Both the position numbers and the translations under genes were made by a program. Under the pieces are notes generated by a model. That model had not been told where the DNA came from and did no database searches. It saw only the letters and a list, made by a program, of their open reading frames with translations. Shown piece by piece: positions 52,853-60,784 of a DNA stretch of 64,000 nucleotides. Source of the stretch: Ruegeria atlantica (GTDB lineage: Bacteria; Pseudomonadota; Alphaproteobacteria; Rhodobacterales; Rhodobacteraceae); assembly GCF_013032455.1 (NCBI RefSeq), contig NZ_WQCF01000003.1:1-64000 (forward strand), read 5' to 3'. Position 1 is the first letter of the stretch. Every line of letters begins with the position of its first letter.

Positions 52853-53270
52853 ACTCGCCTCCCTAAGCGCCGCGAAGTCACCGCCGGGTATATACGGGCC
52901 GTGCGGTCGTCTTAAGAATTGACTTCCTCATCAAATATTAGGATTAGCCTAATCATTTTATATTGTTGTTTTAAAACAATGGAATAAGCGTTTGGCGACG
53001 AATTTCCTCATGCAAAGAAAATCTACACTTTAGATGTTTCATTTACGTTTTGGATGTTGCGCCAAGCTGAGTGTGGGCGCGGAATTCCCGAAATTGTATT
53101 ACGAAAAATGTTATGGGTGCCGGGTATAAGACGCCTCTGTATTCACGCACTGTTCGCGTCCCTCGGATGTGATAAACCGTAGCACACTCGAATCGAACCC
53201 TCTTGGCCGCGCGGCAGGAAACCCAAAGGATCATGCCGTGCCGCACATTTAGGTACTTGGAGCGAACGCT
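52853..53270. other. Gene-poor control region between potA and dusA
   Basis: This 418-base AT-rich gap separates the leftward pot operon from the rightward dusA. It contains GATTAG-C-CTAATC at 52942-52954, TTGTTTTAAAACAA at 52966-52979 and a direct repeat TTTAGATGTT/TTTGGATGTT at 53029-53057. Short open frames exist on the minus strand but lack family sequence, and I do not call them genes. A TTCGAATC-like string near 53195 does not form a tRNA T-arm. Confidence 0.55.
52942..52979. promoter_or_regulatory. Two palindromes in the pot promoter region
   Basis: GATTAGCCTAATC (one central base) and TTGTTTTAAAACAA (perfect 14 bp) lie 90-130 bases before the potA start. Both are AT-rich and stand in the expected promoter region. 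They are plausible binding sites for a polyamine-responsive regulator; no such regulator is adjacent. Confidence 0.45.
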
Positions 53271-54266
53271 TTGAAAAATAACGCACAAAAAGCAGCGCGT
53301 TTAAGCGTGGCACCCATGATGGACTGGACGGATCGACATTGCCGGTATGTTCACCGGCTGCTGAGTGGTCAGACCCTTTTATATACCGAGATGGTAACGG
53401 CGCCTGCATTGGTGCGTGGTGGTGCGATGCATCTTCTGGACTTCAGTCCCGAAGAGCATCCTGTTGCGCTGCAGTTGGGCGGGTCTGATCCGCAGGAACT
53501 GGCGCAGGCGGCGCGGTTTGGTTCAGACGCGGGGTATGATGAGATCAACTTGAACTGCGGCTGCCCTTCGGATCGGGTGCAATCGGGTACCTTTGGGGCG
53601 GTGTTGATGAAAGAACCGGGCCGCGTTGCCGAATGTGTGTCCGCAATGCGTGATGCGGTTGACGTCGAAGTAACCGTGAAATGCCGTATTGGTGTAGATG
53701 ATCAAGACCCCGAAGAGGTGCTGCCTGCGTTTCTGGAACACATCCGTGCCGCGGGGTGCGCACGCGTAACGATCCACGCGCGCAAAGCATGGCTTAAGGG
53801 CCTCAGTCCAAAAGAAAACCGGGATATTCCGCCCTTGGACTATGATCTGGTTCATCGGATGAAGGGCGCGTTTCCTGATCTGCATATTTCGATCAATGGT
53901 GGGATTACGTCACTGGAGCAGGCGCGCACCCATCTTGATGCTGGGCTTGACGGTGTGATGATCGGGCGCGCGGCCTATCACCAACCGACAGATATTCTGG
54001 CCGAGGCTGACCCGCTGATATTTGGAACCGGGAAGGCCGCCGACCCGATTGAAGTTGTTCACAAGATGGTGCCCTATGTCGAGGCTCACCTTGCCGCCGG
54101 TGGCCGCTTGCACCAGATTACGCGTCATATGCTGGGCTTGTTCGCCGGTCGCCCTGGCGCGCGAGCGTGGCGACGGGTTTTGTCCGAAGGTGCTGTGCAT
54201 GAGGGCGCAGGTCCCGAAGTAATGCTGCAGGCGCTGGAGGGAGTGGCGCCTTTGGCTGAGGTCTGA
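53271..54266 (+). CDS. dusA: tRNA-dihydrouridine synthase A
   Basis: DusA reduces uridine 20/20a in tRNA D-loops with FMN and NADPH. The barrel begins RLSVAPMMDWTDRHCRYVHR near residue 10, and the catalytic Cys lies in NLNCGCPSDRVQSG near 96. HARKAWLKGLSPKENRD near 170 is diagnostic of DusA. The frame starts with TTG at 53271, with GGAG upstream; no ATG fits the conserved N-terminus. Confidence 0.92.
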   Translation: MKNNAQKAARLSVAPMMDWTDRHCRYVHRLLSGQTLLYTEMVTAPALVRGGAMHLLDFSPEEHPVALQLGGSDPQELAQAARFGSDAGYDEINLNCGCPSDRVQSGTFGAVLMKEPGRVAECVSAMRDAVDVEVTVKCRIGVDDQDPEEVLPAFLEHIRAAGCARVTIHARKAWLKGLSPKENRDIPPLDYDLVHRMKGAFPDLHISINGGITSLEQARTHLDAGLDGVMIGRAAYHQPTDILAEADPLIFGTGKAADPIEVVHKMVPYVEAHLAAGGRLHQITRHMLGLFAGRPGARAWRRVLSEGAVHEGAGPEVMLQALEGVAPLAEV

Positions 54267-54305
54267 ATGAACTAAAGTACGGCCGAGCGCCGGTATGGGG
54301 GAAAG

Positions 54306-55130
54306 ATGCCCGAGACGATGTTGCTGGCCCAGATGCTGGGCCTTTTGCTTGTGATCGGGGCGCTGGCCGGTGTACTGGCCGGGTTGCTGGGGGTTGGAGG
54401 TGGCATCGTTCTTGTCCCCGCCTTTTTCTACGCATTCCAAACGCTTGGCTATGGTGGTCCGCAGCTGATGCAGCTGTGTCTGGCGACTTCACTGGCGACT
54501 ATCATTGTGACCTCGATCCGGTCTGTTCTGGCACATAACAAGAAAGGTGCTGTTGATTGGGATATCCTGCGCGGTTGGGGTCCCGGCATCGCCATTGGCG
54601 CAATTGTCGGCGTGATGGTCGCCTCAGCGTTGCGGACCGAAGCATTGCAGGCATTGTTTGGCATATTGGGTATGGTCATCGGGGCCTATCTGGGGCTCGG
54701 CAAGTCTGAATGGAGATTGGGCGATGCCATGCCCAGAGGGGTCCGTCGCGCGGTTCTTTCTCCTTCAGTGGGGTTTCTGTCGGTGCTGATGGGCATCGGG
54801 GGCGGCAGTTTCGGCGTTCCGTTGATGAGCCTGTTCAATACTCCCATCCATCGGGCGGTTGCGACCGCTGCTGGTTTCGGTGTGATCATCGCGGTTCCGT
54901 CGGTGCTGGGCTTTTTGTTTCTGGACATTGCGCCGGAGCACCGCCCGCCGCTAACCATCGGCGCGGTTAATCTGGTGGCCTTCGCCATCGTTGTAGCAAT
55001 GACGATGATCACCGCACCCTGGGGGGTGAAGCTGGCCCATGCCATGGACCCCAAACCGCTGAAACGCGTGTTTGCAGTTTTCCTGACGCTGGTGGCCCTG
55101 AACATGCTGCGCAAGGCGCTGGGTTTGTGA
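54306..55130 (+). CDS. TauE/SafE-family sulfite exporter-like membrane protein
   Basis: The 274-residue protein has about eight membrane helices and the family glycine motifs GLLGVGGGIVLVPAFFY near residue 24 and GIGGGSFGVPLMSLFNTP near 162, each at the start of one half. The family exports sulfite, sulfoacetate or similar organosulfur anions. Its stop overlaps the GTG start of the next gene (GTGA). Confidence 0.87.
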   Translation: MPETMLLAQMLGLLLVIGALAGVLAGLLGVGGGIVLVPAFFYAFQTLGYGGPQLMQLCLATSLATIIVTSIRSVLAHNKKGAVDWDILRGWGPGIAIGAIVGVMVASALRTEALQALFGILGMVIGAYLGLGKSEWRLGDAMPRGVRRAVLSPSVGFLSVLMGIGGGSFGVPLMSLFNTPIHRAVATAAGFGVIIAVPSVLGFLFLDIAPEHRPPLTIGAVNLVAFAIVVAMTMITAPWGVKLAHAMDPKPLKRVFAVFLTLVALNMLRKALGL

Positions 55131-55909
55131 GCGACTTTCTAGAGAAAGGGTGGATCAAGTTCCCCTATGATCCGGTATTGGCGGAATGGGTAGGGCACGC
55201 TTTTCCCGCGGCCCGTGCCTCGGTCACCGATCCGGCTCATGCCCAATGGTTGGATTGCGAGGGGACGTGGTTCATTGGTGTGGATGCCTTGGAAAACGAT
55301 CCAAAGGGTAGGGTGGGGTGCTCGGGTCCACTGTCCGGACAGGCCATGGATTACATCTCTGCCCAGTACGGAGAGCTGCCTCTGCACAAAGGGCAAGTCT
55401 CGGTCATCTATCCCGATTACCCGCGCCCTCGACGGGGGGAAAGCGAAAGTGCGGCGCGGTATCGGCTTAAAAGAGACGGTGCTCATGTGGACGGGCTGAG
55501 GCCGATGGGGCCGGATCGCCGACGGCGGGTAGATGAGCCGCACGCGTGGATACTTGGAATTCCCTTGACTGATGCCAGTGCGAACGCCGCACCGATGGTG
55601 CTGTGGGAAGGTAGCCACAAAATCCTGCGTGCTGCGTTTGAGCGGGCTTTGAACGGCTACCCAAGGGACCGTCTGCACAAGGTGGACATCACTGACATCT
55701 ATCAAGCCGCGCGTCGCGAGGTTTTTGACACCTGTCCGCGCATCGAACTGCCGGCCAAGCCGGGAGAGGCTTATCTGCTTCATCGCCACTGCCTGCATGG
55801 TGTCGCACCATGGGGCGACGGCGCTTCCGCCGGACCGGATGGCCGAATGATTGTCTATTTCCGCCCTGAATTTTCCGGGGGAGTAGCCGAATGGATCGAA
55901 TCTGACTAA
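55127..55909 (+). CDS. Phytanoyl-CoA dioxygenase-like Fe(II)/2-oxoglutarate protein
   Basis: The 260-residue protein has an H-x-D iron motif in AHVDGL near residue 121, a distal His in LLHRHCLHGVAPW near 222, and a 2-oxoglutarate-binding Arg in IVYFRPEF near 246. These suggest a non-heme dioxygenase of the PhyH type, though overall identity to known members looks low. It starts with GTG overlapping the TauE stop. A substrate is not evident. Confidence 0.65.
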   Translation: MSDFLEKGWIKFPYDPVLAEWVGHAFPAARASVTDPAHAQWLDCEGTWFIGVDALENDPKGRVGCSGPLSGQAMDYISAQYGELPLHKGQVSVIYPDYPRPRRGESESAARYRLKRDGAHVDGLRPMGPDRRRRVDEPHAWILGIPLTDASANAAPMVLWEGSHKILRAAFERALNGYPRDRLHKVDITDIYQAARREVFDTCPRIELPAKPGEAYLLHRHCLHGVAPWGDGASAGPDGRMIVYFRPEFSGGVAEWIESD

Positions 55910-55943
55910 CCTCTTGCCATTATTTAGGTTTGGAGGAATTTTT

Positions 55944-56672
55944 ATGATTACGGTCCACACCAATTCCGAAGGCGCATTAATCGAGGTCGAGCTGTCCGGG
56001 GAGGTGACCGCTACCGACTACAGCGAGGTATTGGTTCCGGCTATCGAAGCAGCGTTGTCAGATCATGACACAGTGCGTCTGCTGGTCGTCGTGCAACCCG
56101 AGTTTAAGGGGTATGAATTGGGTGCGGCCTGGGCTGATACGAAGCTGGGCCTTAGCCATTGGCGTGGGTTTGATCGTATCGCTGTGGCTGCGGATCAGGG
56201 CTGGGTTCAGACCAGTGCCCGATTGGCTGCTCCGATTCTTCCTTGCCCCGTTCAGGTCTTTGAACTTTCCGAACTGGAAGCCGCGCGCCGTTGGATGCGC
56301 GAGTCACTGGGCGCCATCCACGTCATGGATCTGGGTGGTTCCTGTGTTCAGATCAGTTTGTTGGGAAAATTGGACCCCGAGGAATATGGGCGTGCCGAGC
56401 TGGATCTGGACAATCTGTTGGTTGGAAAGGATGGCTTCCGTCTTCTCGTTGACCTCAGAGAATTTGACGGATGGCAGGGGCTGACGGCCCTGGCGTCCCA
56501 TTTTCAGCTGGTTCGAAAGCACGTCGGGTTGCTGGATCGTGCGGCGATCGTAGGGGATAAAGCCTGGCAACATATGGCACAGCGTGTGGCCAGTCATATT
56601 CTGGGTGCAAGAACTCAATTCTTTGCATCTGAGGAAATCGAAAACGCCAAATCTTGGCTTTCAGCTGGTTAG
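55944..56672 (+). CDS. Tandem SpoIIAA-like (STAS-fold) protein
   Basis: The 242-residue protein is two copies of a SpoIIAA-like/DUF3478 domain: residues 1-119 (IEVELSGEVTATDYSEVLVPAIE...GWVQTSARLAAP) and 125-242 (VQISLLGKLDPEEYGRAELD...AWQHMAQRVASHIL). Most family members have one copy of about 120 residues. The phosphorylatable Ser of true SpoIIAA is not obvious. The ATG at 55944 is preceded by TTGGAGG; ten more open codons lie upstream. Confidence 0.78.
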   Translation: MITVHTNSEGALIEVELSGEVTATDYSEVLVPAIEAALSDHDTVRLLVVVQPEFKGYELGAAWADTKLGLSHWRGFDRIAVAADQGWVQTSARLAAPILPCPVQVFELSELEAARRWMRESLGAIHVMDLGGSCVQISLLGKLDPEEYGRAELDLDNLLVGKDGFRLLVDLREFDGWQGLTALASHFQLVRKHVGLLDRAAIVGDKAWQHMAQRVASHILGARTQFFASEEIENAKSWLSAG

Positions 56673-56944
56673 GCCGCCGAGATTGCTTGCTTTCAATAAC
56701 AGCGCCTTACCTTTACGTGAGGTTACGCTGCGTAATGCCTTCGTACTTCTTGATCCGTTGACCCAAAAAGGGATACCCAGCGCGTACCCTTCAGATTGAC
56801 CACTTCTTGAGGGTACAAGCTGAAGCACGCCGCTGTGGGTTACCACTCACTCACAACAGGTTTTTGAACTTACCCCTCGAAGTTCTGACCGACCTGCAGC
56901 GGCGACGGCTCAGTATGGGGCACCTTCACAGAAATGCTTTGTAC

Positions 56945-57172
56945 CTATTTCATGCGTGCAGCGCGACCGCCCCGCCGTTTTGACAGCTGTGGCGCCCGCG
57001 AGGGGAGGCTTTCCATGATTTCGGCACGCTCATTGCTGTCCATTTTGGACCAGCGCGAAATCTCATCAATTGTACGGTAGCAGCCGGTGCAGATGCGTTC
57101 GGTCGGATGAACGACACAGATCTGGACACAAGGGCTTTCGACCTCATTCCTTTTCCAAACCATGTTTGTCAT
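56945..57172 (-). CDS. DUF1289 zinc-binding small protein
   Basis: The 75-residue protein has four Cys in SPCVQICVVH and ICTGCYRTIDEIS, the DUF1289 signature, which probably binds zinc or an iron-sulfur cluster. A Trp (SRWSKM) and a basic tail (RRGGRAARMK) follow. It is 17 bases after ruvX and reads the same way, so it is the third gene of the ccmI-ruvX unit. A second ATG three codons in is possible. Confidence 0.8.
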   Translation of the reverse strand: MTNMVWKRNEVESPCVQICVVHPTERICTGCYRTIDEISRWSKMDSNERAEIMESLPSRAPQLSKRRGGRAARMK

Positions 57173-57188
57173 CGACGTACTCCGTCCA

Positions 57189-57653
57189 TTATAAAAAGCG
57201 CAGCCTATCCAGCGCTCCTTGCAGAATATAGCCAGCAGCCACGTGATCGATAACCTGTCCGCGACGTTTTCGTGTCGTATCCGCCTCAAGCAGTGCCTTT
57301 TCGGCCGCAACGGTGCTGAGCCGTTCGTCCCAGAAACCGATGGGCACCTCGGTCAGCCGTGACAGATTTCGAGCAAATGCACGGGTGGATTGGCAGCGCG
57401 GACCTTCGGTGCCGTCCATATTCTTCGGTAGGCCCAGAATGACGCCGCCGATCTCGCGATCAGCAATGATTTCCAGCAGGCGGGCGGAATCCAGCGTGAA
57501 TTTCTTTCGCCGCACGGTCTCCAAAGGGCTGGCCACGCCGCGCATCCGGTCCGAGACCGAGACGCCTATGGTCTTTTCGCCCAAATCCAACCCCATCAGG
57601 GCAGTCATTGGCGGCAGGGCCGCCGCAAACTCTTCGAACGCGTCGTGGATCAT
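57189..57653 (-). CDS. ruvX: Holliday-junction resolvase-like protein RuvX (YqgF)
   Basis: The 154-residue RNase H-fold protein carries LMGLDLGEKTIGVSVSD near residues 19-35, with the catalytic Asp, then GLPKNMDGTEGPRC near 74-87 and DERLSTVAAEKAL near 108-120. YqgF proteins process rRNA or resolve junctions. It overlaps ccmI by four bases and precedes DUF1289. The frame could start at the ATG 15 or 19 codons in, but the overlap favours 57653. Confidence 0.9.
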   Translation of the reverse strand: MIHDAFEEFAAALPPMTALMGLDLGEKTIGVSVSDRMRGVASPLETVRRKKFTLDSARLLEIIADREIGGVILGLPKNMDGTEGPRCQSTRAFARNLSRLTEVPIGFWDERLSTVAAEKALLEADTTRKRRGQVIDHVAAGYILQGALDRLRFL

Positions 57654-58870
57654 TGTGCGATCCCGGCCTGCAATGCAGCGGCATCAATGATTTCAAGCGC
57701 TTCGGTATTTCCGGCAAAAACGCTCATTGCCTCGTTTTTGATGTCGATGGCACGCTGCCCTTCGCCCAAGACGCCCAAAGCGGCAATCAACCGGGCCCAG
57801 TCCTCGGGCGACCCGCCCTCGATGGCCAGTCGGTCCGAGAGTTGGTTGACCATGCCTTTGATCATCTCTTGCCGCTCTTCCGGGGTTAGCGCGGCGGCGG
57901 CGTCGATGTCATCCTGACTGGGGCCGGATGCAGGCGGGATATTGGGCGCATTGAACACACCGGCGCGGAACGCCAATTCGTCCAGCTGTGCGCGAATGGC
58001 GTCGCCCCACGGCGCACCTGCCGGTGCGTCACGCAGCGCATCTACCCAGATTCGGTAGCCAATATCAGGACGCCCGACCTGAACCATCATCTGCCCAAGA
58101 TAGTATTGCGCCGGGCCATGACGCGGATCACGATGCAGAGCCTGCCGCAAAGCCTCTTCGGCTTCGGGTGACACGTAACCACCCACCGACAGGATCATCA
58201 TCTCCGCCAGATGCGAATAGGCATCTGCCGGGGCGGCTTCGCCGGACAATTCGATCACACGCTGTTGGGCTTTGTAAGCGGCGGGGAAGTTGCCCGCATT
58301 TGCCTCGTGCTGGGCCAGCAGGATGTGACCTTGCAGATCATCCGGGCGAGCTTCAACAGTTTCGCGCAACTGATTCAGAAGGTTGGCATAATTCTCATCC
58401 AGTTGAGGCAACTGCGCTGGCGGAGCCTCGGCTTCGGCTTCGGCCTGAGTGGGGCGCTCTGCACGCAGGGCTTCGGCGTTCTCAAGACGCAGTGTCAGGG
58501 GTTGATCCGGCAGACCGGCAGCCCCCATCTGACGGTACATCCCCACAGCACCGCCCACCACGATCAGGGCAATGGCGGCAAAGGCAGCCACAGTAGCCCA
58601 ACGAGGTGGTCCGGCCCGTTCGGTTCCGGCCTGTATCTGTGCGTCGGCTGCCAGAATACGACGCGAGATTTCCGTGCGCACGCGGTCCGCGTCGGCCTCG
58701 CCGATGACGCCTCGGGCAAGGTCCCGGTCCACGCTTGCAAGCTGTTCGCGATAGACCCGCAGATCATAGGCTGCGGCAGGTTCGCGCGTTTTGCGACCTC
58801 GCAGCAGGGAAAAGCCCAGTATCACTGCAATCAGCAGCGCGCTTAGAAGTGTCACGACCAGGAACGACAT
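57650..58870 (-). CDS. ccmI: c-type cytochrome biogenesis protein CcmI
   Basis: CcmI holds apocytochrome c for heme ligation at the inner membrane. The 406-residue protein has a first membrane helix (SFLVVTLLSALLIAVILGF), a cytoplasmic loop with the YREQLASVDRDLARGVIG motif near residue 40, a second helix (VAAFAAIALIVVGGAVGMYR) near 95, and a periplasmic TPR region. GGAG precedes the ATG at 58870; the open frame upstream is not CcmI-like. Other ccm genes are absent, so the system is split. Confidence 0.9.
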   Translation of the reverse strand: MSFLVVTLLSALLIAVILGFSLLRGRKTREPAAAYDLRVYREQLASVDRDLARGVIGEADADRVRTEISRRILAADAQIQAGTERAGPPRWATVAAFAAIALIVVGGAVGMYRQMGAAGLPDQPLTLRLENAEALRAERPTQAEAEAEAPPAQLPQLDENYANLLNQLRETVEARPDDLQGHILLAQHEANAGNFPAAYKAQQRVIELSGEAAPADAYSHLAEMMILSVGGYVSPEAEEALRQALHRDPRHGPAQYYLGQMMVQVGRPDIGYRIWVDALRDAPAGAPWGDAIRAQLDELAFRAGVFNAPNIPPASGPSQDDIDAAAALTPEERQEMIKGMVNQLSDRLAIEGGSPEDWARLIAALGVLGEGQRAIDIKNEAMSVFAGNTEALEIIDAAALQAGIAQ

Positions 58871-59065
58871 GGTTTCTCCGATATAGCTGCCCTGACTTAG
58901 ACCTGTCGGCGGGCCGACAAAAGGGACAAATGGCCGCGAGGGGTTCACATCCCGCAATAATGGACCCCATGTCGCAATAGTTCGATATTGTGGCGTTGTC
59001 CGGCAGGGGTAAACTGTTCTTGCGCGGCATACCTGCGGCAATCACCGAACCGGATGGATTCGCTT

Positions 59066-60310
59066 ATGAAACACTATTCAGCCTTTGCTGTGGCGCGGGA
59101 GGCCCTGCGCTATCACACCGGATGGGAGCGCGCGTGGCGCTCGCCCGAACCCAAGAAGAAATACGACGTCATCATCGTTGGCGCCGGCGGCCACGGTCTG
59201 GCCACGGCGTATTACCTTGGAAAAAACTACGGTATTCAAAATGTTGCCGTCATCGAAAAAGGCTGGCTGGGCGGTGGCAACACCGGCCGGAACACGACCA
59301 TCATCCGGTCGAACTATCTGCAGGACCCGTCTGCGGCGATCTACGAAAAAGCACGCAGCCTTTACGAAGACCTAAGCCAGGAGCTGAACTACAACATCAT
59401 GTTCAGCCCACGCGGCGTGATGATGCTGGCCCAGACTCAGCACGAGATTCGCGGCTATCAGCGTACCGCTCATGCCAACGCCCTGCAGGGCGTTAAGACC
59501 GAGTGGATTACGCCCGAACGCGTAAAAGAGCTGGTGCCGATCATTAATATCGACGGACCGCGTTATCCGGTTCTGGGCGCGCTTTGGCAGGAACGCGGCG
59601 GCACCGCGCGGCACGATGCGGTGGCTTGGGGCTATGCCCGTGCATGCTCGGCCATGGGGATGGACATCATCCAGCAGTGTGAAGTCAAAGGCGTTCGTTC
59701 GGAAAACGGCCGTGTTGTGGGCGTCGACACCACCAAAGGGGCGATTGACTGCGAAAAGTTGGGCATCGTGGTTGCTGGTCATTCCGGTCAGTTGGCCGAG
59801 ATGGCAGGCTTCCGTCTGCCGTTAGAGGCTATCGCACTGCAGGCACTTGTGTCCGAGCCGATCAAGCCCTGTATGGACGTGGTCGTGATGGCCAACACCG
59901 TACACGGCTACATGTCACAGTCCGACAAGGGCGAGATGGTGATTGGCGGCGGCACCGACGGTTTCAATAACTTCACCCAGCGCGGCAGCTTCCATCACAT
60001 CGAGGAAACCGTGCGTGCACTGGTCGAGACCTTCCCGATGATCTCGCGCCTGAAGATGCTGCGTCAGTGGGGCGGTATTGTGGACATGACCGGCGACCGC
60101 TCGCCCATCCTGTCAAAGACGCCGCTGCAAGGCTGCTTCATCAACGGCGGCTGGGGCACCGGTGGCTTCAAGGCGATCCCGGGTTCCGGTTGGGGCATGG
60201 CACAGTTGATGGCCACGGGCCATTCGCCGCTGACCGAGGCTTTCACGCTGGACCGCTTCAAAGAGGGTCGCTTCATCGACGAAAGCGTCGCCGCCGGGGT
60301 GGCACACTAA
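59066..60310 (+). CDS. soxB: Sarcosine oxidase beta subunit
   Basis: Heterotetrameric sarcosine oxidase converts sarcosine to glycine and passes the methyl carbon to folate. The 414-residue beta subunit begins with the diagnostic YSAFAVAREALRYHTGWERAW, then the FAD motif VIIVGAGGHGLATAYYL near residue 33. A GGTDGFN and HHIEETV segment near 290-310 lies at the covalent FMN region. It is first in soxBDAG. I chose the ATG giving MKHYSAF; one four codons upstream is possible. Confidence 0.94.
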   Translation: MKHYSAFAVAREALRYHTGWERAWRSPEPKKKYDVIIVGAGGHGLATAYYLGKNYGIQNVAVIEKGWLGGGNTGRNTTIIRSNYLQDPSAAIYEKARSLYEDLSQELNYNIMFSPRGVMMLAQTQHEIRGYQRTAHANALQGVKTEWITPERVKELVPIINIDGPRYPVLGALWQERGGTARHDAVAWGYARACSAMGMDIIQQCEVKGVRSENGRVVGVDTTKGAIDCEKLGIVVAGHSGQLAEMAGFRLPLEAIALQALVSEPIKPCMDVVVMANTVHGYMSQSDKGEMVIGGGTDGFNNFTQRGSFHHIEETVRALVETFPMISRLKMLRQWGGIVDMTGDRSPILSKTPLQGCFINGGWGTGGFKAIPGSGWGMAQLMATGHSPLTEAFTLDRFKEGRFIDESVAAGVAH

Positions 60311-60387
60311 GGGTTCTGCCCGAGGTGGCCAGCTAACAGAATTCTGGTCGGCCCAAGTGCCGACCGACCGCCAAAAAGGATGACCAT

Positions 60388-60717
60388 ATGCTGATCCTGA
60401 ATTGCCCATATTGCGGCGTTGATGCCGAAGAAACTGAACTGGCTGCCGGTGGCGAAGCGCATCTGAAGCGCTATGGCCCCGGCTCGTCGGATGATGAGTT
60501 CCACGACTACCTGTTCATGCGCGAAAACCCCAAGGGCGTGCATTTCGAACGCTGGCGCCACGCCAATGGCTGCGGCAAGTGGTTCCACGCGGCGCGCTGC
60601 ACCCAAACGCTCGAAGTGTTCGGTACCTATACCGCCCAAACCTCCGAGCCGCCGCAAGACATCAAGGACGCCATCGCCGCCAAACGTCCCGGGTGGACGT
60701 GGAGAGGGTTCTCCTGA
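60388..60717 (+). CDS. soxD: Sarcosine oxidase delta subunit
   Basis: The 109-residue subunit binds zinc through CPYCG near residue 6 and CGKWFHAARC near 61-70. It is required for the assembled SoxBDAG complex. An AAAAAGGA site precedes the ATG. Between it and soxA lies a copy of a short dispersed repeat and a hairpin. Confidence 0.93.
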   Translation: MLILNCPYCGVDAEETELAAGGEAHLKRYGPGSSDDEFHDYLFMRENPKGVHFERWRHANGCGKWFHAARCTQTLEVFGTYTAQTSEPPQDIKDAIAAKRPGWTWRGFS

Positions 60718-60719
60718 TG

Positions 60720-60742
60720 CTTCATCTTTTCAAAAATACTCC
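60720..60742 (+). repeat. Copy B of the dispersed 23-bp intergenic repeat
   Basis: This copy begins CTTCATCTTTTC and ends AAATACTCC, matching the copy at 21786-21808 in the opposite orientation at 21 of 23 positions. It is followed by GGAGGC...GCCTCC, a small hairpin at 60747-60764. It lies within an operon, between soxD and soxA. Confidence 0.6.
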
Positions 60743-60784
60743 CGCCGGAGGCTCAAACGCCTCCACCTGCGAAAGGTCCGCAAC

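Noticed and set aside
53185..53215. A TTCGAATC-like string suggesting a tRNA T-loop
   Set aside because: The flanking bases do not pair as a T-stem, and no acceptor or anticodon arm can be folded around it.
53043..53409. Two short minus-strand frames in the pot-dusA gap
   Set aside because: No signal peptide, no recognisable domain, no ribosome site, and one runs into dusA.
55139..55963. A 274-codon minus-strand frame opposite the dioxygenase-like gene
   Set aside because: The plus-strand frame has the H-x-D/His/Arg set and overlaps its operon neighbour in the usual GTGA manner; the minus frame is Arg/His/Pro-rich without motifs.
60473..60784. Upstream extension of soxA by 104 codons
   Set aside because: It overlaps soxD in another frame and carries only Arg/Pro/Ser-rich shadow sequence; SoxA homologues start at the ATG at 60785.
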